A stretch of DNA of 5,257 nucleotides from Alphaproteobacteria bacterium (GTDB lineage: Bacteria > Pseudomonadota > Alphaproteobacteria > Rs-D84), in assembly GCA_017425725.1 (NCBI GenBank), contig JAFOXU010000106.1, positions 1-5,257 of the forward strand. The letters run 5' to 3'. A program made the position numbers and the translations under genes. Below, in pieces: positions 1 to 4,859 of this stretch (its first letter is position 1; each line of letters starts with the position of its first letter). The notes beneath the pieces were generated by a model that had not been told where the DNA came from, searched no databases, and saw only the letters and a list, made by a program, of their open reading frames with translations.

Positions 1-356
1 ATGCATCGCAAGAACATATTTTTTTTGGCCATTTTTTCTTGTGCGATAACCTTTTGTGAACATTTTTTAAATAAATTTAAAACGTCTTTTGCAAAGTCGT
101 CTTGTACAGGCTTGTTTAATGGTAAAGTAATTCTGGATACCGGCAAACCTTGGAAATAAATCATGTATTCGCACCAAACGTCCTGTATATCGGTATGTGA
201 ATATCTTGTTGAAAATATCATTTCGCTTTCATTTAGGTCTTCGCCGATTGAGTACACAGAATATCCATATCCTGCCACCGAATTAATAAAAGAGTTTTTA
301 ATCAGATACGCTGCGTATTCTTTAAAAACGTTAAAATCGCCCAAATCATATTCCAT
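1..356 (-). CDS. Hypothetical protein, N-terminal 118 residues (runs off left edge)
   Basis: An open frame read leftwards from the ATG at 354-356 continues without a stop to the window edge, giving 118 codons and two extra bases. The protein begins MEYDLGDFNVFKEYAAYLIK and ends in a lysine-rich stretch (KKCSQKVIAQEKMAKKN). I do not recognise the family. It has no signal peptide and no membrane segment; the first half alternates aromatic, polar and acidic residues, suggesting a soluble mixed alpha/beta protein. An in-frame TGA lies eleven codons upstream, with no ATG, GTG or TTG between, so this ATG is the best start. No Shine-Dalgarno sequence precedes it. A possible promoter at 361-390 would start transcription almost at the ATG, so the mRNA may be leaderless. 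It lies downstream of rpmH on the same strand but beyond the rpmH terminator, so it is probably a separate unit. The plus-strand frame across 163-402 is its shadow. Confidence 0.72.
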   Translation of the reverse strand, partial: MEYDLGDFNVFKEYAAYLIKNSFINSVAGYGYSVYSIGEDLNESEMIFSTRYSHTDIQDVWCEYMIYFQGLPVSRITLPLNKPVQDDFAKDVLNLFKKCSQKVIAQEKMAKKNMFLRC

Positions 357-360
357 GGCG

Positions 361-390
361 ATATTGTTGCACAGTATGATGGTTTGTCAA
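361..390 (-). promoter_or_regulatory. Candidate promoter of the left-edge hypothetical gene
   Basis: On the minus strand a perfect TTGACA (385-390) is followed after 18 nt by CAATAT (361-366). Transcription would begin within a few bases of the ATG at 356, implying a leaderless or nearly leaderless mRNA, which fits the missing Shine-Dalgarno site. The -10 match is only moderate, so this is tentative. Confidence 0.4.
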
Positions 391-397
391 TATAAAA

Positions 398-431
398 AGT
401 AAAAAAATAAAAACCGCCAACTGGCGGTTTT
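398..431 (-). terminator. Rho-independent terminator of rpmH
   Basis: A 9-bp stem (410-418 with 423-431, containing ACCGCC/GGCGGT) closes a four-base loop. On the minus strand it is followed by a T-rich tract (TTATTTTTTTAC). It begins two bases after the rpmH stop, so rpmH ends here as a short transcript. No T tract follows on the plus strand, so it works mainly for the minus strand. Confidence 0.85.
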
Positions 432-432
432 A

Positions 433-585
433 TTAATTTGCGGCGGTTGTGGCCAATCTTTTACGACCACATGCACGACGACGATTTAATACATCACGTC
501 CACCAGCTGTTGCCATTCTGGCACGGAAACCGTGTGTGCGAACACGACGTGTTTTAGATGGTTGATATGTACGTTTTGTTGCCAT
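433..585 (-). CDS. rpmH: 50S ribosomal protein L34
   Basis: The 50-residue, very basic protein begins MATKRTYQPSKTRRVRTHGF and continues RARMATAGGRDVLNRRRACG, ending RKRLATTAAN. The KRTYQPS start, the HGFRARMAT core and the RRRAxGRKRL tail are diagnostic of L34, a small component of the large ribosomal subunit that contacts 23S rRNA. L34 is usually 44-46 residues; here there is a short MAT extension before KRTYQPS and a few extra residues at the C-terminus. Residue 39 is Cys where the family usually has Lys or Arg. The start is the ATG at 583-585, preceded by AGGA eight nt upstream. A promoter at 681-709 gives a leader of roughly 90 nt containing a hairpin, and a terminator follows at once. 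The usual downstream partner rnpA is absent; the next gene is an unrelated hypothetical. Confidence 0.96.
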   Translation of the reverse strand: MATKRTYQPSKTRRVRTHGFRARMATAGGRDVLNRRRACGRKRLATTAAN

Positions 586-623
586 GACTTATGTCCTATT
601 GTTTTTTGTATTGTTTTCTTCGC

Positions 624-661
624 TTCCACTGTGTTCGAGCAGCATCATAAACACCGTGGAA
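624..661 (-). promoter_or_regulatory. Stem-loop in the rpmH 5' leader
   Basis: Positions 624-635 pair with 650-661 through 11 base pairs and a single internal mismatch (TTCCAC/GTGGAA outside, GTGTT/AACAC inside), with a 14-nt loop. It lies inside the predicted rpmH leader, about 40 nt before the start codon. No T tract follows on either strand, so it is not a simple terminator. The minus-strand loop contains ATGATG, which opens a 19-codon frame ending three bases before the rpmH ATG. A role in controlling L34 synthesis is inference; the pairing itself is visible. Confidence 0.5.
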
Positions 662-680
662 AAAATTCGTTCGTGCGTCT

Positions 681-709
681 ATTTAATCACAGGTTTAATA
701 AAAACGCAA
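681..709 (-). promoter_or_regulatory. rpmH promoter
   Basis: On the minus strand, TTGCGT (704-709) is followed after 17 nt by TTAAAT (681-686). This is a reasonable sigma-70-type promoter, with transcription predicted to begin near 674. The -35 box lies just past the stop codon of the small membrane ORF, and the spacer holds one arm of a 12-bp inverted repeat. Confidence 0.6.
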
Positions 710-735
710 CCTTTTTATTTAGATTTTATTAAACC
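692..735. repeat. 12-bp perfect inverted repeat around the rpmH -35 region
   Basis: GGTTTAATAAAA at 692-703 is repeated as its exact reverse complement at 724-735, separated by 20 bp. One arm fills most of the rpmH promoter spacer; the other lies in the last codons of the small ORF. A direct repeat of CAACCTTTTT (707-716 and 735-744) overlaps it. It could be an operator, an mRNA hairpin at the 3' end of the small-ORF transcript, or chance in AT-rich DNA. Confidence 0.55.
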
Positions 736-810
736 AACCTTTTTCAAGCCTTCGATAAACATATAGTATACGAATATATACACAAAAAGTTTCCATAAAG
801 GTAAAAACAT
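715..810 (-). CDS. Probable 31-residue single-span membrane protein
   Basis: A 32-codon frame runs from the ATG at 808-810 to the TAA at 715-717. The peptide begins MFLPLWKLFVYIFVYYMFIE and ends with a basic tail rich in Lys (GLKKVGLIKSK). Residues 2-19 are strongly hydrophobic and aromatic, long enough for one membrane span, with the positive tail probably on the cytoplasmic side. Three signals favour a real gene. AAGAGA (817-822), one base short of the AAGGAGA consensus, sits six nt before the ATG. A TTGACA promoter lies at 843-871. The coding stretch fills the gap between two promoters. I recognise no family. It could be a small stress or regulatory membrane protein, an accessory subunit, or a type I toxin-like peptide, but nothing here decides between them. 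The plus-strand frames over 532-766 are shadows of this gene and rpmH. Confidence 0.55.
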   Translation of the reverse strand: MFLPLWKLFVYIFVYYMFIEGLKKVGLIKSK

Positions 811-842
811 ATCTATTCTCTTAGTTTTATTGTTAGTATTTT

Positions 843-871
843 TATTAAATCACAATATCTTATTTTGTCAA
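843..871 (-). promoter_or_regulatory. Promoter of the small membrane ORF
   Basis: On the minus strand a perfect TTGACA (866-871) is followed after 17 nt by TTAATA (843-848). Transcription would start near 836, leaving a leader of about 26 nt before the ATG at 810. Its -35 box is 22 bp from the -35 box of the gyrA promoter, facing away from it. Confidence 0.6.
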
Positions 872-893
872 TGTATTTTTTTGGCATTATTTC

Positions 894-923
894 TTGACCA
901 AAAGTGCAAAAATCTGCTATGTT
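894..923 (+). promoter_or_regulatory. gyrA promoter
   Basis: TTGACC (894-899) is followed after 18 nt by TATGTT (918-923). Transcription would begin near 930, about 24 nt before the ATG. This is the best sigma-70-type match upstream of gyrA. The -10 lies inside an 8-bp inverted repeat that ends in the Shine-Dalgarno region. Confidence 0.6.
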
Positions 924-942
924 TGATATGTAAAAAACATAG
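917..942. repeat. 8-bp inverted repeat over the gyrA -10 and Shine-Dalgarno region
   Basis: CTATGTTT (917-924) and AAACATAG (935-942) are perfect reverse complements separated by 10 bp. The left arm covers the -10 box; the right arm ends at the start of the AGGGAAAGG ribosome-binding region (941-949). If transcription begins near 930 only the right arm is transcribed, so a DNA operator is more likely than an RNA hairpin. The regulatory role is inferred. Confidence 0.45.
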
Positions 943-953
943 GGAAAGGTAGT

Positions 954-3677
954 ATGTCTGAAAATATCAATGAAGTAAATGAAATCCGTGTTCCACAGTC
1001 ATCGCTGGAACATGAAATGCGTACCAGTTTCTTGGACTATGCAATGTCTGTTATTGTTGATCGTGCATTGCCGGATGTCCGTGATGGATGTAAACCTGTG
1101 CATCGCAGAATCTTGTATGTTATGAATGATGTTGCGCCTGCGACAAAGCCAACTGTTAAATCTGCTCGTATTGTTGGTGATGTTATGGGTAAATATCACC
1201 CACATGGTGACAGTTCTATTTACGAAGCGATGGTTCGTATGGGGCAAGATTTTTCGATGGGTGAAATGTTGGTCCAAGGTCAAGGTAACTTTGGTTCCCG
1301 TGATGGCGACAAGGCTGCGGCTATGCGTTACACAGAGGCGAGATTATCAAAACTTGGTGCATCGTTGATGGACGATATGGACAAGGATACTGTTGATTGG
1401 CAACCGAACTTTGATGGTTCATTACAAGAACCTGTTGTGTTGCCAGCGAAATTTCCAAATTTCTTGGTAAATGGTGGTTCTGGTATTGCGGTGGGTATGG
1501 CAACAAATGTTCCAACATACAACCTTGGGGAAATTTGTAATGGTATTTTGGCGATTTTGGATAACAAAGATGTTACAGATGACGAGTTGTTTACAATTAT
1601 CCCTGGGCCAGATTTTCCAACAGGTGCAATGATTATGGGACATGCCGGTGCATACAAGGCGCATACAACAGGCCGTGGTTCTATTATCATTCGTTCGAAA
1701 ACTCATATCGAAGATTTTCGTGATCATCAAGCAATCATCGTTGATGAAATTCCGTATCAGGTTAACAAGGCACAGATGATTATCAAAATTGCTGAATTGA
1801 TAAAAGATAAAAGAATCGAAGGTATTTCTGAAATTCGTGACGAATCATCCAAAGAAGGTTTACGTATCGTTATCGAATTAAAACGTGATGCGATTGCAGA
1901 TGTTGTATTAAATCATCTGTTCCAATACACAGAAATGCAAACAAGTTTCCCAGTGAACATGATGGCATTAAATCGTGGTCGTCCAATGTTATTTAATGTG
2001 CGTTCTGTTTTGGATGCGTTTATTGAATTTAGAAGCGAAGTTATTCGTCGTCGTACAATCTTTGATTTGAACAAGGCTCGTAATCGTGCGCATACATTGT
2101 TGGGATTGTCAGTTGCTGTTGGTAATTTGGATGAGGTTATTGAATTAATTAAATCAAGTCCAAATCCAGAAGCCGCACGAGAGGCATTGATTTCACGTGG
2201 CTGGCGTGCATCTGATATTGAATCATATATTCAATTGATTGATGATCCGAACACTGAATACAAAGATGGCATGTTCTATATGTCCGAAGATCAGGCACGT
2301 GCAATTTTGGAATTGCAATTGCATCGTTTAACAGGTCTTGAACGTGATAAAATTCATGATGATTTGACGTCACTTGGTGCAATAATTCGTGATTTGTTGG
2401 AAATCTTGGGCAGTTACGAAAGAATTATTCAAATTATTCGTGATGAAACAATTGCGGTTCGTGATAATTGGGCATCACCACGTCGTACAGAAATTTCTGA
2501 TGCAGAAATTGATATCGATATCGAAGATTTGATTGCACGTGAAGATATGGTTGTAACAGTATCTAATACAGGTTATATCAAACGTGTTGCACTGGATACA
2601 TATCGTGCACAGAAACGTGGTGGCAAGGGACGTAATGCCATGGCAACCAAAGAAGACGATTATGTTGTTCAGGTATTTGTTGCAAACACGCACACACCAT
2701 TATTGTTCTTTAGTTCCAAGGGATTGTGTTATAAATTAAAGACATATAAATTACCAGAAGCGGCTGCTGCTGCCAAGGGGCGTCCATTAATTAATTTGTT
2801 ACCATTGTCCCAGGGTGAAACGATTACTGCAATATTGCCTGTTCCAGAAGAAGATGTAGAACGTGTCAAAGAATCAGGCAAAGAACACTTCTTGATGTTT
2901 GCAACTGCATCCGGTACCGTTCGTCGCAACCGTATGAGTGATTTTGATTCAATCCGCAGTAACGGTAAAATCGCAATGAAGTTGGACGAAGGTGACAGTT
3001 TGATTTCTGTTTTGCCATGTAACGAAGAACAAGATGTACTGTTGACGACATATCGTGGTCGTGCGATTCGTTTTGCTGTCCCAGAAATTCGTGTGTTCGC
3101 AGGACGTAATTCGACAGGTGTTCGTGGTATAACATTGGGCAAAGATGACAAGATTATCGGTATGGCGATGCTGAATCATGGTGAATCTGATTCTGCTGTC
3201 CGTGCTGCGTATATCAAGCAATCACGTGCTGCCCGTCGTGCAGAAACAGGTATCGAAGAAGAAGCCTCAAGCGACGAAGAAGAAACAACATTGGTTCTGG
3301 ATGATGCAAAAATGGCACAAATGGCATCCACCGAAGAATTTATCCTGACAATATCTGAAAATGGATTCGGTAAACGCACCAGTTCGTATGAATATCGTCT
3401 GACGCATCGTGGTGGTGGTGGATTTACAAACATTAAATTGGGTGGTAAAAATACCGCTGTTGCAGGTTCATTCCCTGTATCAGATGACCAGGATATCATC
3501 ATGGTAACAGATGGCGGTAAAATCATTCGTACACCTGTACACGACGTTCGTATCGCTGGTCGTTCAACAGCCGGTGTAACATTATTCCGTACTGCAGAAA
3601 ATGAAAAAGTTGTATCTGCAATCGCAATCGAAGGTGCTTCTGACGAAGATTCTATAGAAGATGTGGTAACAGAATAA
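954..3677 (+). CDS. gyrA: DNA gyrase subunit A
   Basis: The 907-residue protein is the breakage-reunion subunit of DNA gyrase, the A2B2 enzyme that adds negative supercoils in the cytoplasm using ATP hydrolysed by GyrB. The winged-helix region contains the quinolone-pocket segment KYHPHGDSSIYE (residues 80-91). Tyr126 in AAAMRYTEARL aligns with the DNA-linking Tyr122 of E. coli. The FPNFLVNGGSGIAVGMATNVP segment follows, then the tower and coiled-coil parts. The GyrA box QKRGGKG (553-559) starts the C-terminal beta-pinwheel and separates this protein from ParC. An insertion at about residues 743-793, with an acidic run of Glu and Asp, makes it longer than the 875-residue E. coli protein and is recalled from alphaproteobacterial GyrA. 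The quinolone positions are Ser87 (E. coli Ser83) and Glu91 (E. coli Asp87). AGGG and AAAGG precede the ATG by 9 and 4 nt. The frame is intact, and its Arg and Glu codons are mostly CGT and GAA. A MerR-like gene follows after 17 nt. Confidence 0.98.
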   Translation: MSENINEVNEIRVPQSSLEHEMRTSFLDYAMSVIVDRALPDVRDGCKPVHRRILYVMNDVAPATKPTVKSARIVGDVMGKYHPHGDSSIYEAMVRMGQDFSMGEMLVQGQGNFGSRDGDKAAAMRYTEARLSKLGASLMDDMDKDTVDWQPNFDGSLQEPVVLPAKFPNFLVNGGSGIAVGMATNVPTYNLGEICNGILAILDNKDVTDDELFTIIPGPDFPTGAMIMGHAGAYKAHTTGRGSIIIRSKTHIEDFRDHQAIIVDEIPYQVNKAQMIIKIAELIKDKRIEGISEIRDESSKEGLRIVIELKRDAIADVVLNHLFQYTEMQTSFPVNMMALNRGRPMLFNVRSVLDAFIEFRSEVIRRRTIFDLNKARNRAHTLLGLSVAVGNLDEVIELIKSSPNPEAAREALISRGWRASDIESYIQLIDDPNTEYKDGMFYMSEDQARAILELQLHRLTGLERDKIHDDLTSLGAIIRDLLEILGSYERIIQIIRDETIAVRDNWASPRRTEISDAEIDIDIEDLIAREDMVVTVSNTGYIKRVALDTYRAQKRGGKGRNAMATKEDDYVVQVFVANTHTPLLFFSSKGLCYKLKTYKLPEAAAAAKGRPLINLLPLSQGETITAILPVPEEDVERVKESGKEHFLMFATASGTVRRNRMSDFDSIRSNGKIAMKLDEGDSLISVLPCNEEQDVLLTTYRGRAIRFAVPEIRVFAGRNSTGVRGITLGKDDKIIGMAMLNHGESDSAVRAAYIKQSRAARRAETGIEEEASSDEEETTLVLDDAKMAQMASTEEFILTISENGFGKRTSSYEYRLTHRGGGGFTNIKLGGKNTAVAGSFPVSDDQDIIMVTDGGKIIRTPVHDVRIAGRSTAGVTLFRTAENEKVVSAIAIEGASDEDSIEDVVTE

Positions 3678-3681
3678 TATC

Positions 3682-3688
3682 AGGGTGA
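3682..3688 (+). promoter_or_regulatory. Shine-Dalgarno site fixing the GTG start of the MerR gene
   Basis: AGGGTGA lies six nt before the GTG at 3695-3697 and includes GGTGA, complementary to the 3' end of 16S rRNA. It sits in the 17-nt gap after the gyrA stop and supports GTG over any later ATG, since starting later would remove part of the helix-turn-helix. Confidence 0.7.
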
Positions 3689-3694
3689 AATACT

Positions 3695-4084
3695 GTGGAA
3701 AACAAAGAATATTTTTCATCAATCAACGATGTGTCGAAACGTTTGAATGTTCCGGCACATACGTTGCGATATTGGGAAAAACAGTTCCCATCTGCGATAA
3801 AACCGACCACAGGTGCCGGTGGGCGCAGATATTATCGCAGTGAAACTGTTGATAAATTATTTGTTATCAAAGATTTGTTGTACACACATGGTATGACGAT
3901 TGCAGGTGTAAAAAAAATGCTGCGTGATGGCAATTTGCCCAGCAGTTCTGAACAAATATCAACAGAAAATATTCAAATTTCTGCACAGCCGGTTATTACC
4001 AACGATTTGTCGCCAAAAATAAATAATAACGACATTGATATGGCAATCAGTTTCTTGGAATCGGCACGCAGTTTATTGCAATAA
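3695..4084 (+). CDS. MerR-family transcriptional regulator
   Basis: The 129-residue protein starts at a GTG codon and is a probable DNA-binding regulator. The MerR-type winged helix-turn-helix occupies roughly residues 7-78: SSINDVSKRLNVPAHTLRYW is the helix-turn-helix, followed by the EKQFP turn, the wing GGRRYYR (42-48), and the helix pair ending TIAGVKKMLRDG. The rest is a polar Ser/Asn/Gln-rich linker (82-112) and a short C-terminal helix (113-129) that could mediate dimerisation. There is no cysteine, so it is not a metal sensor of the MerR/CueR/ZntR type, and no recognisable ligand domain. It resembles the short MerR-like proteins often encoded after ihfA in alphaproteobacteria (family recall), but here it follows gyrA by 17 nt with no promoter seen between. 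It is therefore probably cotranscribed with gyrA and ends at the hairpin overlapping its stop. Its target genes are unknown. Confidence 0.88.
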   Translation: MENKEYFSSINDVSKRLNVPAHTLRYWEKQFPSAIKPTTGAGGRRYYRSETVDKLFVIKDLLYTHGMTIAGVKKMLRDGNLPSSSEQISTENIQISAQPVITNDLSPKINNNDIDMAISFLESARSLLQ

Positions 4085-4108
4085 AAAATCCCCAAACGGG
4101 GATTTTTT
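4083..4108. terminator. Bidirectional terminator between convergent genes
   Basis: An 11-bp stem (4083-4093 with 4098-4108, core ATCCCC/GGGGAT) with loop AAAC is flanked by an A tract on one side and a T tract on the other, so it works in both directions. It overlaps the stop codons of both the MerR gene (4082-4084) and the convergent minus-strand gene (4107-4109). Confidence 0.92.
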
Positions 4109-4625
4109 ATTTTTGTTTTTGCTGACAGAATATTCTGTTCCAATTGTTTTTAAATCGTTGTCCCAATGGTTGACTGCGAACAGAATCATTAATGATACTG
4201 TCTTGGGTCAATTTTTCTATTTTCTGGTTTGTTTTATTCAGTGATGCATATGTGTCTTTTAGTTCTTGACTGTTTGCAACATAATTATCTGTGATTTCTT
4301 GTTTTACAGAATCTAATTTATAATACAAAGAGTCAATCTGTTTATCGGCTTTATAGTACGGAATTACACCTTGTGCATTTAAATCATATATAGAATCGAT
4401 TTCGTTCCAAATTGGGTGTGCTCTTGCATCTTTATCTGCTTGGTCGTCAATATCTTGATATTGAACATATATCATACGTTCAAGACCTCTGGCCTTGCAT
4501 CGTGCGTCATCCAATTCTTCTTGATAAAAAGGATGTTCGTCCGCTGTTAATATTGACAAGCCTCCAATAACATTTATTGCGCCTGCAATAAGAGTACTCT
4601 TAAAAGCAACGTTTTTTAAATTCAT
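4107..4625 (-). CDS. Hypothetical protein with N-terminal signal or membrane anchor
   Basis: The 172-residue protein starts MNLKNVAFKSTLIAGAINVI. Basic residues at 4 and 9 precede a hydrophobic stretch at about 10-28 that ends SILTA-DE. This could be a cleaved signal peptide or an uncleaved anchor; there is no lipobox cysteine. The rest (29-172) is highly polar and looks largely helical, rich in Asp, Gln, Lys and Tyr. A segment around 93-141 (DKQIDSLYYKLDSVKQEI, then LNKTNQKIEKL) has the spacing of a coiled coil. The likely location is therefore the periplasm or the outer face of the inner membrane. I do not recognise the family. The frame extends upstream to an ATG at 4667, but that codon overlaps the region of the -10 box and precedes the predicted transcription start. 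The ATG at 4625 has AAGGA seven nt upstream, so it is chosen here. The gene is monocistronic, between its own promoter and a shared terminator. Confidence 0.82.
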   Translation of the reverse strand: MNLKNVAFKSTLIAGAINVIGGLSILTADEHPFYQEELDDARCKARGLERMIYVQYQDIDDQADKDARAHPIWNEIDSIYDLNAQGVIPYYKADKQIDSLYYKLDSVKQEITDNYVANSQELKDTYASLNKTNQKIEKLTQDSIINDSVRSQPLGQRFKNNWNRIFCQQKQK

Positions 4626-4632
4626 TTTATAA

Positions 4633-4637
4633 TCCTT
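4633..4637 (-). promoter_or_regulatory. Shine-Dalgarno site deciding the start at 4625
   Basis: AAGGA on the minus strand lies seven nt before the ATG at 4625. The alternative upstream ATG at 4667 would be 14 codons earlier but lies upstream of the predicted transcription start near 4649, so this site marks the real start. Confidence 0.75.
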
Positions 4638-4655
4638 GGTTGTATTATACAGTAT

Positions 4656-4683
4656 ATTATAGTACAAAAATACAAATTGTCAA
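4656..4683 (-). promoter_or_regulatory. Promoter of the 172-residue hypothetical gene
   Basis: Perfect TTGACA (4678-4683) and perfect TATAAT (4656-4661) are separated by 16 nt on the minus strand. This is the strongest consensus promoter in the window. Transcription would begin near 4649, giving a leader of about 24 nt. Confidence 0.85.
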
Positions 4684-4713
4684 TATTAAAATTGTCTTTT
4701 ATTTTTTTATAAT

Positions 4714-4743
4714 CAAACACAGAACTGGCACTCCCAACGGGAA
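4714..4743. repeat. Distal copy of a 30-bp repeat of the tRNA-Glu 3' end
   Basis: These 30 bp are identical to 4830-4859. They include the last 18 nt of the tRNA-Glu gene (CCA end, 3' acceptor strand and part of the T stem) and 12 nt of downstream flank. Beyond 4743 the similarity fades (CCGAA here, TCGAA at the tRNA, with a one-base shift). It cannot be a functional tRNA because the rest of the molecule is absent. Confidence 0.9.
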
Positions 4744-4829
4744 ACCGAATGAACAAAATCCCTGTGAGTTGCGTTATTAGCAACGAACAGTTGGATTGCG
4801 TCAAGAGATTCGCCGTTGTCCAGCACGAC
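4744..4829. other. 86-bp segment between tRNA-Glu repeat copies
   Basis: By my count 41 of 86 bases are G or C, clearly more than the AT-rich DNA on either side. It contains a small 5-bp hairpin (GTTGC/GCAAC at 4768-4784). Read on the minus strand, a frame is open across the whole segment and ends at a TGA at 4713-4715 just past the distal repeat. It may be the remainder of an element lost by deletion. I recognise no gene. Confidence 0.5.
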
Positions 4830-4859
4830 CAAACACAGAACTGGCACTCCCAACGGGAA
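4830..4859. repeat. tRNA-proximal copy of the 30-bp repeat
   Basis: This copy contains the 3' 18 nt of the intact tRNA-Glu gene (4842-4859) and 12 nt beyond the CCA (4830-4841). The offset to the second copy is 116 bp. Tyrosine-recombinase elements typically integrate into tRNA 3' ends and rebuild the gene, leaving exactly this kind of duplicate. Confidence 0.9.

Noticed and set aside
163..402. Plus-strand 79-codon frame
   Set aside because: It is antisense to the better-supported left-edge minus-strand gene, crosses the rpmH terminator and has no convincing ribosome-binding site.
532..766. Two overlapping plus-strand frames of 66 and 60 codons
   Set aside because: They lie antisense to rpmH, its leader and the small membrane ORF, have no promoter or Shine-Dalgarno support, and overlap each other.
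879..903. 6-bp inverted repeat TTTTGG/CCAAAA overlapping the gyrA -35 box
   Set aside because: It is too short and too A/T-simple to separate from chance in this composition.
586..953. Replication origin next to rpmH
   Set aside because: rpmH is often near oriC, but I see no cluster of DnaA boxes (TTATCCACA-like) and no dnaA; promoters and a small ORF explain the AT-rich region.
999..3526. Several frames on both strands inside gyrA
   Set aside because: They are shadows of the intact gyrA frame, with implausible compositions rich in His, Cys and Thr.
4035..4244. Plus-strand 69-codon frame overlapping the MerR gene end
   Set aside because: It runs through the bidirectional terminator and into the antisense of the 172-residue gene.
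4622..4804. Minus-strand 60-codon frame upstream of the 172-residue gene
   Set aside because: It starts at a TTG without a ribosome-binding site, runs through the consensus promoter and overlaps the start of the real gene.
4714..4859. CRISPR array
   Set aside because: There are only two repeat copies, and one is part of a tRNA gene; the 86-bp gap is not spacer-like.
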